The notes under the pieces were generated by a model. It was not told the DNA's origin, ran no database searches, and was given only the letters and a program-made list of their open reading frames with translations. Below, piece by piece: positions 1 through 11,660 of a DNA stretch of 64,000 bases. Position numbers and translations under genes: made by a program. This DNA comes from Schistosoma mansoni (taxonomy: Eukaryota; Platyhelminthes; Trematoda; Strigeidida; Schistosomatidae), in assembly GCF_000237925.1 (NCBI RefSeq), contig NC_031500.1:1922001-1986000 (forward strand). Direction: 5' to 3'. Position 1 is the stretch's first letter. Every line of letters begins with the position of its first letter.

Positions 1-1191
1 CGAATGATGTTTAAGCAGTCAACATTTCGGATAGAGTGTCATGTGCTTTAGTGGTATAGCAGTGCAAAGAATATGCAAATTGTTACTATCCAAATAACGA
101 TGTCTGTTAAGTAAGTTATAAAAAGGGCTTAACCAAAATTGGCTATAATCGAAATTGATTGTAGGATGGTTGCTATAATGTACTTGTAGATGGGGTCGAG
201 TTTTGATGGACTATGATCACCACTACATTAAGTTTACGCGTCCAAAAGCGACTTTGTCCCTTTGATAACTCGCAAAGTAGGAGGCTGTAATTGGTCCAGG
301 TAGAGTAAAATTATTGGCGATCTCGTGGTATCGAAAGAATACCGAGACGTGCCAACGATTACAGGCAACAAGGACAGAGCGTAAGAGAGTTTAAACCAAC
401 AAGATGGAGAGCGGAACGAGAAGTGAGTTTAATACAGTTAAACAAGTATAGTAAAACAATCGCTGGTTCAATTGGTTATAATAATAATAATAATTGTTTC
501 TATTATACCAATCGCGTTCTTGTCGAAAAAAGCAGATCACTACATACTCTCCTTTTAAAGTAATCTACAGAGTCAAAGGAACCGAATTGAAGGAGGGTCG
601 AATCAATATTTGATGTACTCTGCCTTAAACTTGGCCAATTTTTTAGTGGATTATTAATTTGGATTTATATAATTGTAGAACCTGATAAGAAATTCATTGA
701 AAAAGAATATTCTTCATTGATTAAGACCAGTAGTGTAGGTGGAAATTTCTGAAGATGTCAGAACTATAGTATACTCTAAGTATATATATTCATCTTAAAC
801 TTTACCAGTAACCACTGTACTATTCAAAGAATACAATGAAACCCATTTAAGAAGTAACAAAGACTGATGAACGTAGTTTCCTGGTGTTCTTTATTTTTTG
901 TTTGTGTGAGGTTGGGGGGAAGGACAACTGACATATTTAACCCAGAAATAAGTCATAAGATCTTAAAATACTGACATGATATGATTGACCATAGAAACAA
1001 AAGTTACTAGGTAAAGTACATAAGTATATAACATGTAATACCTTCTTATGTCGTATGTCATGTCATTCACAGAATGATTTCCTATGATTGAATCAAGTAC
1101 ATTTTGAACAATACAATCAATGTATGATTGATTACTATACTATAAATGATTGTAAAGTATTAGGGAACTACGTCTTTTATAAGATAGAATA
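1..1191. other. Upstream region of VAL gene 1, no gene seen
   Basis: No coding exon, tRNA or recognisable repeat can be supported here. The stretch is AT-rich with a short ATA run near 480-494. It should contain the promoter and 5' UTR of the gene starting at 1192, but no motif fixes a transcription start. Confidence 0.5.
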
Positions 1192-1374
1192 ATGAATAAG
1201 AATCATCCCTTGCATTTTGTTATCTTTTCATTGTTCGTTTGCACTTCAAATGGTGCTAAGAAGAATCTAACACAAAAATTAGAAACTATACATCGTTTAC
1301 ATACATATTATAGAAATTCTATTCTACTTTGTAAAGTTCCAACACAACCTCCAGCTGAAGATATGGAAGTATTG
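1192..1374 (+). CDS. VAL gene 1, exon 1
   Basis: Sixty-one codons, ending phase 0 at the donor GTAAGA (1375). It encodes the signal peptide and the first CAP helix with LHTYYRNS. Confidence 0.9.
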
Positions 1375-4300
1375 GTAAGATTTATTTTAATATGATATAT
1401 ATTGAAGACTTATTCTTTACTTCATTACTTACTAACTCCTGTTATCGCGATTCAAAGAGCATAGACCGCCCACTAGCACTCTCCATCTAACCCTGTTCCA
1501 GATCCTTCCAGTTGTTATTGATCCTTTTCATGTCTGCTTTCAGTCCCAGTCCCTTTTCACGATTTCAAGTTAGCAACTACCTAGTGATGCAGTTTGATGA
1601 TTTCTTTGATGTATGTTCTATTCACTTTCAACGTCTTTTCCTAATTTCCTCCTTAGCTGAAGGCTGATTGGTTTTATCCCCCAGTAGATTGTTGTTGATG
1701 GTATCCGGCCAACGGATCAGGAGTATCTTACATAGACAACTGTTTATAAATACTTTTACCATTTTGATGATGGTTATAGTGGTTCAGAAACATAAACGTA
1801 TCAAATAAACTCTATTCATTAATTTTGAATGTAGCATCAGTTTTAAAATAATCACACACTGTTCTATGTTCTTATGTCATCATTAACATTAACTTCATTG
1901 ATGGTTCGTAATTATAGAAGGGTTAATTAGTAGATTTGAATTATTTCTTCTGGTAAGCGTTTCTTTAGCGAGTAAAGTTTCTACGGGATGGGGTCGTAAA
2001 CCCTATATACAACCCTCCTCCTCTATCCGGGCTTGGGACCGGCAGCAACCCCAGAAGGGCTCCACGAAGAGTTGATAGGACTCACATTGGGGAACGTAGC
2101 CAACTGCGTCACAATGCAAGCCCTCACATGGAATCTTCAACGCCAAAGGAGAAGAAGAAGACCAAATATTACATTACACCGAGAAATGGAAACGGATATG
2201 AGAAGAATAAACAACAACTGGACAGAACTAAAAAGGAAAGCGAATGCTCGTCGGCGTCCTATGCTCTATTGGTGGTAACAGACGTAAATAAGTAAGTAAG
2301 TAGGTAATTAGTAGATTCGATAGCTAGATTTTAATTTCATATGTTCATAAGTGAAAGAACAATACTCATATCTCACAATCAATTACATTTTATTTGACAT
2401 TTAACCATCACAATCGTAGTATTTCTTGACCTTAAGGCAGCATTTGACTCCGCTGATCGTAAGGTTCTGTGGCAGTGTTTGTCAGTGAAAGGAGTACCAA
2501 AGAAGTACATTAACCTCATAAAGGCTCTCTACTCGAACACGACTGGTCGAGTTAGAGCCTATGGCGAACTGTCATCAGACTGACATTTAACCATATACAT
2601 TTTATCATGAAATATCATATATATATATACATTTATCATTTTTATCAGAAAGGGGTTTTTTGGAGATTGTTATAATTTAATAGTTGAATTCGTGGATGCG
2701 CATTGCTGAGGAGTCCCATACAAGGACGAAACGCCCGTTCAGTTGTTCCAGGTTTTCCATGGTGGTCTACCTTTAATTCACACATGAATTCAACCATTAA
2801 ACTTATCAGTTTGCTGCACATGATCATTTCTTTTGTAATTTCAACATCTGCTCATTAGAACAGAGTACCTTAACGATCATAATCCTATTTTCCATTACGA
2901 ATTAATCTAAATTCTTTCAATGTAAGTTATGACAATCTCAGGTTCAAACATTGGCTAGGTTATAGATATATACTTTTAAGAAGTCTCATTACCAACAGGA
3001 CTAAACTAGTTTAGTCCATTGCAAGTGAGACTATAATTTATAGACAACCTTTGAATAACGCTCAAATGACCTTGAGAGTGTTCACCTAACAACCAGGACC
3101 AAATGAGGATTATAAATCAGTGTTAGCAATTAGGCTTATGATTTACAGTTGATAGTTGGGGTTAAGAATTACATTCAGAATTTTCATCACGAACTGTGAC
3201 ATCAGTTAAAGTACCAAATAGTCATTTAGCTAAATGAATGAATAAACTTCGCGCAAAAATCCATGACCTTTTGTCTTAAATCTGATTGGTTCATCCAAAA
3301 ATTCTAGTCTCACACCATAACATATTAATTATAATCATATGCTCACTAGTGATTGACTTCAAGATACATGTCCTAGAGTTCTAGTGAGAAGCAGTGACCA
3401 GTGGAGTTCAATCATGTCTGTTGTGAGATATCAACTCACTGAAGACAATTGATGAACGGTTGCTCAAACTTCGTGGATTGGTTGAAGTTAGACATTAACA
3501 CCGTTGAATGCCGGCCAGCCCAGTGGTCTATCGGTTAAGTGCTCTGGTGCGAGACTGGTAGGTCCTGGGTTCAAATCTCGCGAGTGCGGAATCGTGGATG
3601 CGCACTGCTGAGGAGTGCCATAATAGGACAAAACGGCCGTCTAGTGCTTCCAGATTTTCCATGGTGTTCTAGCTTCAATTGATTCATGATTTCAATTATG
3701 AAAAATATTCATTTCTATTAATCTAACAGCTTAATACCATTTTTTACACTTTTGTTTTTTTCTAAAGCGTTGGAATGATATTTTAGCCAATAATGCTCAA
3801 CAAGTAGCAAATAAATGTGATTTAAATTTTGATTTAGTCAATGATAAACTACTGGAACATTTTGAATCGATTGGACAAAATGTAGCTGAATCGGATACAA
3901 TTAAAAAGTTAGTAAATTGATTATGGGGTTTAGTTTTTTGTTTGTTTGTTTAAAATGATTAAGAACATATCTTGTTTAATTCATTTGGTATTGTTTGGTT
4001 GAATCTTCCCCATTGATATTTAGGACGGCAACTAGTCAGTCTCTTGTTGGCATATCTGTATACTGTTTGTATTGCATCGATATAGCCTTAATTCACAAGA
4101 ATTGTAAGCAAAGATGGATAGTGGCTGGCAGTGGAATCCAGTTTGATGCGCGTTTCATCCTATTTGGGACTCGTCAGCTGGATGTACCTGCATCTTAGAG
4201 TTGATATTCATTCTGGGACTCGACCCCAGTATCCATTGCACAAGCAAGTAGCTATCTGGACTTAGTAACTGAGTGGATAACGTGATGGCGTTTCAAGCGA

Positions 4301-7300
4301 AAGGTACAGGGTTCGAGTCCCAAAGTGAACATCAACTCTGAGATATAGGTATATTCAGCTGACGAGTTGTAAATGGAACGAAATGCGCATCCTGAATTCC
4401 ACTGTTAGCCACTATCCACCTTTGCTTATGATATTAATCAATGTTCTGTTGGTTATATAGCTCATAAATCACCTAAAATATCATCATTGTCACTATACGA
4501 TTGATGACATAATTCAATAGACAAAATTCTCTATATGTAACTCATTTAATTAGGTTGGACGTTATTTGAAATTATGACTTTGACTACTTCTGAATGACAT
4601 TTCTTTCCATTTTAACAAATTTGACAAATTCTAACCATAGGAATGACTTACTGATTTGATGAATAACTGCAAAAATAAATTATAAGCAAAGATGGATATT
4701 GGCTAGCAGTGGAATCCAGGACGTATGTTTCGTCCTATTTCGGACTCATCGGCTGGATGTACCTGCATCTCAGATTTGATGTTCACTGTGAGAGACAGTA
4801 TGCATATATGATAATAAGAGAGAGAGACTGATCAATTGCAGTCCTAAACATCAATAGGAAGATTCAACTAAACAATACTAAGTGAATTTAAACTTCATCC
4901 CATTGTACAAGCAGATGGCTGTCAGGACTCAGTAGCTAAACGGATATGCGATGGTGTTTGAAGCGAATGTTACTGGGTTCGAGTCCCAGGGTGGACATCA
5001 ACTCTGAGATGTAGGTACATCCAGCTGATGAGTCCCAAATAAGATGAAATGCGCGTGCTGAATTTCACTGCTAGCCACTATCCATCTTTGATTATAACTT
5101 TTGTTAAAATTAATACTAATTTATTAATCAATTATAGTGCAATGGAAAATTGGTTCCGAGAATATCATAATTATAATTATGAAACAGATAAATGTAATGG
5201 AAGTTGTTCAAACTATAGACAAGTAAGTTATTGGTTGAAATTCCATTTCTTATATCTATATGTATAAAGACCAAAGGAGATAAGAGTGATGACACCTCCA
5301 TGATCAATTCATTCAGTCACGATAATAATGTTCCATCAGTAAAACTTCGGAGTTAATGTATGTTTAGTTTATGGATCATATTATTCTACTGTCACTACAG
5401 TTGCGAGATGAGAGCAATCGATGGTTAGAGACCTCGAATGACATGGCTCAAAATCGTTTGCAATGGCGAAGGCGCATCCACTCTTTGTGTTCTCCCAAAT
5501 TCGAATCTTCTGAATTCTTCATGTACCTTTGTTTTCTCTCTTTCCAAATTTATTTCACTGAATTATGCTCCTTCAATAACATCTTCAAACCCTAATCTTT
5601 CACATAATGCTTATACTCTTACTACTTCTACCACTATGGGATTTGAATCGACAACTGAATCTCTGTGGTAATGTGGTATGGCAACTCGAACTGATGTACG
5701 TACGTATGAAGTTCTACGTTGTGACTGACTGACCGACTGACTGACTGACTGTCACTACAAAGGTTAATCACTAATAATTATTAACTAGGTAGAATGTCAA
5801 TAATTAAGGAAGCATCGAATAGTGTTTCGTCTCAATGTGGGTATTCATCAGTAGTGTAGTCGTTAGTTTGTGAGTTATATACATAAGTCTTTGTTATATC
5901 CCGACGAGAATAATGAATGGTAACTAATGGGATCTATGTATGGACTAATATATTATACATGTATCCGTATTACATAATCGTTAGGTAACTAAACTATGTA
6001 TATTCAATTTTCTCTCATTATAAGTTTTATTTTGACCTATAGACTATTATTATACGATTTACCATTCTTGAGTTATACCCAGTCTATTAATGATAGTCTC
6101 TCACAATCACAGTCACTTTGGGCTAGATCTTGTACAAATGTTGTTTTCTATTTTATGGTGTAATGTGGTCTGTTTGGTTTGTATATAAACCCAGTATGTT
6201 TGAAATATAACTCCGCCTGTAACCCCTCCAGGGGCTACTGCCGGTCCAAAACCATGTTTGAAATACATGATTCACATCTCAGAAGCTGAGATTGGTGTTC
6301 TGAACTTCACAGGCAGGGCAGGGCTGGGTAGGAAGAAGGACCGATAAGGACCCTAGACTGCTTGTAATGGTTAACACGTCATCGGTCTGGTTGATAAATC
6401 ACCGTTCTCTTATTGGCAGTACCATTACGTTACATATTAAAAGGGTAAAACGCAACAAGTTATAACAGTCTTAAAACTTCATACATTCTTGCTGTATAGC
6501 TTCAAAAGACGTCATTTTTTTCTACCTTCATATTAAGTGTATATCATTAAGAATAACTGAAACTATAAAGATTTATCCATCTGATTCCAAGGAAAAATTG
6601 AATGTTAAAGTCTGTGGAGGGATTATTTCTTATAAAGAAGTGTTAATGATAATTTTAAGTATCAGAAGGATAGCATAATTTGGGAGAAATACTGAATATC
6701 AACAGGATAAACTCACTCACACACACACATCTCAAGACGCACCCGGGAGATCTAACTTGGTGTCGATGTAACTTCATCCGCATCTCTCGATAATACTCAG
6801 TCTTGAAATCTGAAAATCAAATAAGCTGTCATTTCAATACTTTACTTCATTATGTAATCAAGTGTCAAGCTTCATGGGGACAATTCACCTACATTTAGAT
6901 TAACATTATCAAATTTTGCGGCTCACATTTTAAGGTACTTTCTAAATTTCGAAGAGCTTTCTATTCATTATCAGTTCATGATAAACACACGTATAGAAAG
7001 ACTCGAAAATAAAGACTGGTATACACGTATATCATGGTGGAATCATATCAAATGCTGTCATAAGAATACTGATTATCTTGATCGATTTCAGTTTGTGTCG
7101 ATTAATCAACTAAATTCATACACAAACTTAAGTAGTACTCATAAATGATCCATCAATCATGTATCAGAACTAAATAAGTAAGATTACTGATCCTGCGTGC
7201 GAGATCGTGGATGCGCACTGCTGAGGAGTCCCGTACAAATACGTAACAGTCGTCCAGTGCTTCCAGATTTTCAATGATGGTCTAACATCGATCCATTCAA

Positions 7301-8663
7301 GATCTCAATCAAACACTTAACAACCTTTACAACCACATACTGATAATCTTCATTGTCACCTCATTATTCGAACCCTCAAAGTTTAGCTTCACAATCTGAG
7401 ATGTTCCCAATCAGCTATGTTCGGGTCACAGCTTGTCCCTTTTTGGAACTGATCAATATATTCTTTTTTCTAATTCTTATTAATGTAGATGGTTTGGGCT
7501 AAAACTAAACATATTGGATGTGGTCTTAATAAATGTAAAAAAAGAAAATTGATGATTGTCTGCAATTATTCACCATCGTAAGTGATTAGAAAAAAAAAGA
7601 TTTTGCATGAATAAATATATAATCGATTAACTTTATATTATTACATTTTCCTTTACTACTGATATAATTTGTAAGTAGTTAAACTGTCTTTCATAGTTTT
7701 GCTTGATAAAAGAACAATTGGAAATGAACACGTGCCAGAAAGCTAATTCATTGTAATCTAGGACGGTAAACCTTTCATAACTACTATGAATTGATACGGT
7801 TCAAGATTTAAGTATGCGTTAACCAGGAAGTTTGAATAACTTTTTTTTTGGTTAGAGTTTAGCGAGTAAGTTTTCTACGGGATGGGATTGCTACCCCATG
7901 TCTAAGCCTCCTCCTTTATCCAGGCTTGGGACCGGTAGTAACCCCCCGGAGGGGCTACAGGCGGATTTTAAGTCAACTCCTCGACCGGGAAACGAACCTG
8001 GGCTCTCTATGTGACAGGCAAAGATACAGGTGTTTATTAACAGTTGTCTACGCAAAATACTTCGGATTCGTTGGCCAGACACTATCAGCAACAACCTACT
8101 GTGGGAGAGAACAAACCAGACTCCAATGGAGTAAGAAATCAAGAAGAAGCACTTGAAGTGGATAGAACACGCATTGAGGAAATCACCCAACTGCGTCACA
8201 AGGCAAGCCCTCACACGGAATCCTGAATGCCAAAGGAGAAGAGGAAGACCAAAGAACACATTACGCCGAGAAATGGGGACAGACATGAGAAGAATAAACA
8301 AAAATTGGAGAGAACTACAAAAGAAGTCCTAGGACAGAGTGGGTTGGAGAATGCTGGTCAGTGGCCTATGCTCCATTGGGGGTAACAGACATAAGTAAGT
8401 AAGTATCCAGTAGTGAAGAATAACAGATCCTCCTCTAAAGTTTAGTTACATAAACCTGATAGCAAAACAATGTAGCAAACTAGATAAAACTTTGATTGAA
8501 AATATCTTTCGGTATTCCTTTCCACCTCTTAAAATATTCTGCCTTTTTATGAATAGATAATTATTCAGAATTTAATTCTCTTTGATGTATTTTCTTTAGA
8601 GCCGATGATAAAGGTAAACCTTACGTAATTGGGGATCGAAGTCAGTGTTTATTAAATGAATAG
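1192..8663 (+). CDS. Venom allergen-like (VAL) CAP/SCP-TAPS secreted protein, five exons
   Basis: Joined exons 1192-1374, 3768-3907, 5138-5222, 7489-7577 and 8600-8663 give 561 nt, 186 aa, ending in TAG. All introns are GT-AG with phases 0, 2, 0, 2. Residues 1-21 form a hydrophobic signal peptide, so the product is probably secreted. CAP hallmarks follow: LHTYYRNS (36-43), RWN (62-64), GQN (97-99, usually GEN), AMENWF (109-114), [18 protein letters not shown] (131-148, usually CGHYTQ then VWA and GCG) and VCNYSP (160-165). H37 and E111 of the usual tetrad remain, but Q98 and N133 replace the usual Glu and second His, so tetrad metal binding is doubtful. Eight cysteines (47, 78, 127, 131, 147, 152, 161, 182) probably pair as disulfides. 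Schistosome group 1 VALs are secreted proteins of this size (known of the family). The start is the only ATG giving a signal peptide. The gene converges on its paralogue at 16426-23900. Promoter and poly(A) site are not resolved. Confidence 0.9.
1435..1795 (-). mobile_element. LINE C-terminal tail fragment (family D tail) in VAL intron 1
   Basis: The reverse strand matches, with decay, the tail seen at 27895-28350: the 'signed-off' end of a LINE ORF ([27 protein letters not shown]-type motifs). It is 5'-truncated and diverged. Confidence 0.6.
1937..2304 (+). mobile_element. Family D short element with 13-bp target-site duplication
   Basis: The element begins TGAATTATTTCTTCTGG, has the constant head (GGGATGGGGTCG, CCGGGCTTGGGACC) and jumps to the LINE-like tail ending in (TAAG)n. 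It is flanked by TAATTAGTAGATT at 1924-1936 and 2305-2317, so both boundaries are direct. It has no complete ORF and is probably mobilised by a LINE. It lies in VAL intron 1. Confidence 0.7.
2417..2581 (+). mobile_element. RTE/SR2-like LINE reverse-transcriptase fragment
   Basis: One open frame reads [20 protein letters not shown] then [20 protein letters not shown]. The [10 protein letters not shown] motif is the first catalytic-Asp block of a LINE RT palm domain. Only this block remains. It lies in VAL intron 1. Confidence 0.75.
2647..2812. repeat. Family A hammerhead SINE, fold-back copy
   Basis: It opens with the reversed family A tail (AGAAAGGGGTTTTTTGGAG) and switches at about 2690 to forward orientation with GCTGAGGAGTCCC and GGACGAAAC. 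The tail is therefore present in both orientations. TTATCAG flanks both sides as a possible short target duplication. Confidence 0.65.
3185..3310 (+). repeat. Short repeat associated with family A flanks
   Basis: Contains TTCGCGC..AAAATCC and TAAATCTGATTGGTTCATCC. Similar blocks occur at 11655-11760 and 19885-19970, each next to a family A copy. Function is unknown; it may be an extra module of longer family A elements. Confidence 0.5.
3330..3715 (+). repeat. Family A hammerhead SINE, near full length
   Basis: In order: the 5' region starting near CTCACTAGTGATTGACTTC, the tRNA-like head with A-box-like (AGTGGTCTATCGGTTAAG) and B-box-like (GGTTCAAATCTC) blocks, the hammerhead-like core CTGAGGA, and the tail. 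This copy reads GGACAAAAC where the core needs GAAA, so the ribozyme is probably dead. It lies in VAL intron 1. Confidence 0.75.
3768..3907 (+). CDS. VAL gene 1, exon 2
   Basis: 140 nt after acceptor TCTAAAG; encodes [12 protein letters not shown] to the [11 protein letters not shown] segment and leaves phase 2 at donor GTTAGT. A second donor 4 nt on (GTAAAT) would break the frame with exon 3, so 3907 was chosen. Confidence 0.88.
3985..4435. repeat. Family B (Sm-alpha-like) hammerhead SINE, fold-back pair
   Basis: A reversed copy (about 3985-4235, hammerhead at about 4133-4188) meets a forward copy (about 4236-4435). The reversed core reads CTGACGA with GAAAC; the forward core CTGACGA has a decayed stem II. 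It lies in VAL intron 2. Confidence 0.7.
4678..5100. repeat. Family B hammerhead SINE, fold-back pair
   Basis: A reversed partial copy (4678-4790) is followed by a longer forward copy with tRNA-like boxes and the canonical core CTGATGA at 5025-5031. Stem II is GTCC/AGAT, so partly broken. It ends just before VAL exon 3. Confidence 0.7.
5138..5222 (+). CDS. VAL gene 1, exon 3
   Basis: 85 nt between ATTATAG and GTAAGT; encodes [19 protein letters not shown] through CSNYRQ, the CAP segment holding E111 and N133. Same length as exon 3 of the paralogue. Confidence 0.9.
5385..5760 (+). mobile_element. 3' end of an RTE/SR2-like LINE with (GACT)n tail
   Basis: The frame contains [19 protein letters not shown], the LINE C-terminal block also seen reversed at 33401-33990, followed by the 3' UTR and a run of GACT repeats at about 5725-5750. 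It is 5'-truncated. It lies in VAL intron 3. Confidence 0.75.
5892..6467 (+). mobile_element. Solo LTR, TGTTATA family, with 5-bp target duplication
   Basis: Starts TGTTATATCCCGA and ends AAGTTATAACA; the ends are inverted (TGTTATA/TATAACA) as expected of an LTR. GTCTT flanks both sides (5887-5891, 6468-6472). A small piece resembling the family D head sits inside near 6211-6250. No internal coding part is present, so it is a fossil solo LTR. Confidence 0.8.
6720..6732 (+). repeat. (AC)n microsatellite
   Basis: A short CACACA run; the rest of 6470-7185 holds nothing I recognise. Confidence 0.5.
7190..7350 (+). repeat. Family A SINE, variant tail (A2)
   Basis: Contains GCGCACTGCTGAGGAGTCCC and GTCGTCCAGTGCTTCC; the tail ends CAACC..CATACTGAT rather than CCCCTTCTGAT. 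The same variant occurs at 49170-49350 and 58515-58720. Confidence 0.65.
7489..7577 (+). CDS. VAL gene 1, exon 4
   Basis: 89 nt between TAATGTAG and GTAAGT; encodes [16 protein letters not shown] through VCNYSP, leaving phase 2. This is the CAP signature region. Confidence 0.9.
7850..8405 (+). mobile_element. Family D element, long internal region
   Basis: The head (GGGATGGGATTGC, GGCTTGGGACCGG) is joined to LINE C-terminal sequence and a (TAAG)n tail. More of the interior is kept than in the 1937-2304 copy. It lies in VAL intron 4. Confidence 0.65.
8600..8663 (+). CDS. VAL gene 1, exon 5 (C-terminus)
   Basis: 64 nt after acceptor TTTCTTTAG; completes Ser166, encodes [20 protein letters not shown] and stops at TAG 8661-8663. 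KPY..G...C is the usual VAL C-terminal pattern. Confidence 0.85.
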
Positions 8664-8767
8664 AAATACTGGAAAATCGATAAATTTATCCTTATAAACT
8701 ATCTATGATCATAGTTGATTAGTGCTATTCTCAATTCTATTTTTATGTTCAATATATATGTATAAAA

Positions 8768-9007
8768 TCAGAAGGGGTTTTGTGGAGATTTCAGTATTTT
8801 CATAGTTGAAAGCGTGAGTCAATTGTAGCTAGACCACCAAGGAAAACCTGGAAGCACTGGACGGTGGTTTCGTTCTATTGTGGAACTCCTCAGCAGTGCG
8901 CATTCACGACCTCGCCTCTCTAGATTGGAACCCAGGACCTAGAAGTATCGCGCGACTGGTAGGTTCTGGGTTCGAATCTCGCGAGGCGAGGTCGTGGATG
9001 TGCACAA
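8768..9007. repeat. Family A fold-back unit with 10-bp target duplication
   Basis: Reads the reversed tail (TCAGAAGGGG), reversed hammerhead and head, then flips at about 8956 into the forward head. ATGTATAAAA flanks both ends (8758-8767, 9008-9017), so the palindromic unit was inserted as one piece. Confidence 0.75.
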
Positions 9008-9039
9008 ATGTATAAAACTTTACTGTTGTAAATTATGCC

Positions 9040-9185
9040 CCGTAGTATTAGTATTAGTATTGGTATTAGTATTAGTACTACTATTATGCCCCGTAGTATT
9101 AGTATTAGTATTGGTATTAGTATTAGTATTACTATTCGTAGTAGTAGTAGTAGTAGTCGTAGTCGTATCAGTATCAGTATCAAAA
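9040..9185 (+). repeat. (TATTAG)n/(TAG)n microsatellite with internal duplication
   Basis: Runs of TATTAGTATTAG and GTAGTAG; the block beginning GCCCCGTAGTATTAG occurs twice (about 9037 and 9087). Confidence 0.8.
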
Positions 9186-9239
9186 TGTAAATTGTTTGTT
9201 GAACTTTTAAATACCTCTTACTCTGATGGTTAACTCTCA

Positions 9240-10745
9240 TCTCATAAAACAAAGGAGTTATTAGATGGTGATTATACATAGTCAACAGTAGACCCTAGAT
9301 TTTCATGCTATTTGATACTCATTAGTAAAGGAAGTGATACTTGATGTTACACTGCGAAAACCAGGATGAAAGAATTGAGAATTGTTTTCAAAGCAGTACT
9401 GTTGCTACGAAATATCTTCAACTTATTAAAGATACTCGCTAAATGATACATGTTATTAGTTGAAACTGTTTATTCAGTACGTCAGGATCTTGATGGGAGG
9501 GGGCGAATATATATATAAATATAAATCGATGAGTTGTGAATAGGTTTCATTCAGTTTACAGATTACAGCATCAGTGTCATTCTTGGTCTTCTCACTCATG
9601 CAAGAGTTTGAACAGACATTTAGGAAGTGTGAATATTAGCATTCAAATTGTATGACTACAAGACTTAATAGTGAGCTAGATGGACTTACTGTGAAGCTTT
9701 CCTTCACGTTCTTAACGATGAAAGCAGATTCAATTTTACGTAAAAGTAGTCCTTTTGATTATTCTACGAACTTTATATAAGTTCATTTTCATGGACTTGT
9801 TTCTAGCTGCTTATCTTTGTAGATTATGCTGGTTGAAATTTTCTGTATAGATTGAAAGAGTATACTTGTGTTAATGTGTCTATCGATTACAGAATGACTT
9901 GAATACTGTACTTTTAGGAATTCTGGGTCATTCTATGCATTCCCTCAATGAAAAGTTTTGACTTTTTCCTAATCAAATTTATGTTCGTCGTTATCAATAT
10001 CTATGTATGAATAGGTGAAAGGATGAGTTCACTTTGTCTAATGCAGTGCTCCTTTCAATCAGTGTAATTTGTGAGTAATGTTGAATTCCAGTTCTTCAGT
10101 TTGCATAACATGGAGTGAAGTGATTGTGTTAATTTGTGACCGATAGTAATTCCTAAAGATTTTCACATCCATGTTGTTAGTTGTGAGATGGATATCACAA
10201 AGCATATAACAGTCTATTTCCTAGTCTCTAAGGTTGATCTTGCTTTGGTATGTCGATTTGCTGAATAGTTACTTGGAGAGACGTTTTTAAGAAAGACAGA
10301 TTAGTCTCTTTAATTCTTCATTTAATAAAAGTAATCCAGCTGTTTTTTTTTAAGTTCGCGGTCGGGTTTTATTGTTAGAATTGAATATTTGATCTATACC
10401 ACTCGACTTGTGTTTCAGACAATCTGAAGTATGGTACAGGTACGATCGTAGGCCGTTTTTCAGTCACTAAACCAAACCTACTTTGTAAGGCTTATTACTG
10501 GTTTTGCGACTACAATATTATGGAAACATCATTAGATAACCTCAATAATCTGTATGTAGATTTCTACGTACTACAAGTGGAGTGCTTAATGTGCGTTGTT
10601 GACCATTGATCGTAGACCTATAGGCACTTAGCTTATTGACTTTCAAATAAGTGATTTCCTTTTCTGTTATTAATTTATAATCTAGACTAACAAGCTACTG
10701 CTTTTAATGGTGTGGAATAAAGTATTGTTTAGCTTAAACTATGAT
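9240..10745. other. Intergenic, nothing recognised
   Basis: About 1.5 kb of AT-rich sequence with no supportable exon, RNA gene or repeat matching others in the window. Confidence 0.5.
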
Positions 10746-10749
10746 ATTC

Positions 10750-10800
10750 TGAGGAGTCCTACAATAAGACGAAACAGTCGTCCAGTGCTTTCAAAAATCG
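10750..10800 (+). repeat. Family A hammerhead remnant
   Basis: Only the TCTGAGGAGTCC, AAGACGAAAC and GTCCAGTGC core survives. Confidence 0.55.
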
Positions 10801-10943
10801 CTACCACCTTCAGAATCTTAATTGACAAATTTCTCAAAATGTTAGGAAGATGAGACTTTAAAAGAACAATCATTGTCATCCCATAGATTTGTAGAAGGCA
10901 TGTGCATTGAAAATCATTGTCTAGATCATCATCACTATTTCAC

Positions 10944-11090
10944 ATAGTATAAAGTGTGGTAGAAGTTTGTGCTGATGATGTCGTTCAGAAATAATGATGA
11001 AAGCTCCAAGATCAAAAACCATCCACCCAAAAGAACAAAACTTCATCAAAATCATCTATCTGAGCTACAAATCTTCTTCATCATCTTCTC
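10944..11090 (-). repeat. Family E repeat
   Basis: Reverse strand carries the ATGATTTTGATGAAG, GAGCTTTCATC and CATCATCAGCACAAAC blocks shared with 40640-40730, 41172-41355 and 58080-58235. No identity is known to me. Confidence 0.55.
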
Positions 11091-11217
11091 AAAATAACTT
11101 CTATGAACAACGTAAACCAATAAGAAAAAACAACTGAATGATTCACATTTTATGTTAAATCTCTATTTGGAAGTGTTCAACATTATCATTTTAGCTCTAT
11201 GATGACAAAAGAAATGT

Positions 11218-11660
11218 TTTCACGAAGTTTGAGCAACTGTTCACCAATTGTTATCAATGTGTTGATATCTCACAACAGACGTGGTTGAACTCCACTGGTC
11301 ACTGCTTCCCACTAGAACTCTAGGACATGTATCTTGAAGTCAGTCACTAGTGAGCTTATGATAATAATCAGAAGGGGTTTTGTGAAGATTTCAGTATTCT
11401 CATAGTTGAAAGCATGAGTTAATTTAAGCTAGACCACCATAGAAAACCTAGAAGCACTCGACAGCCGTTTCGTCCTATTATGGGACTCCTCAGCAATGCG
11501 CATCCGCGATCCCGCCTCGCGAGATTCGAACCCAGGACCTACCAGTCTCTCGCCAGAGCACTTAACCGATAGACCACTGAGCTGGCCGATATCCAACGGT
11601 GTTAATATCTAACTTCAACCAATCCAAGAAGTTTGAGCAATGTTTTCATTACAAACTGAC
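11218..11660 (-). repeat. Family A SINE, one and a half units in tandem
   Basis: The 5' region of one reversed unit (11218-11368) abuts the tail of a second (ATCAGAAGGGG at about 11369), which runs through hammerhead, tRNA-like head and 5' region to 11660. The head-to-tail junction shows family A can be tandem. Confidence 0.7.

Noticed and set aside
7891-8301. 136-aa reverse open frame as a gene
   Set aside because: It is the antisense of a family D / LINE tail.
8920-9285. 121-aa Ile/Leu/Arg-rich frame
   Set aside because: Translation of the TATTAG microsatellite.
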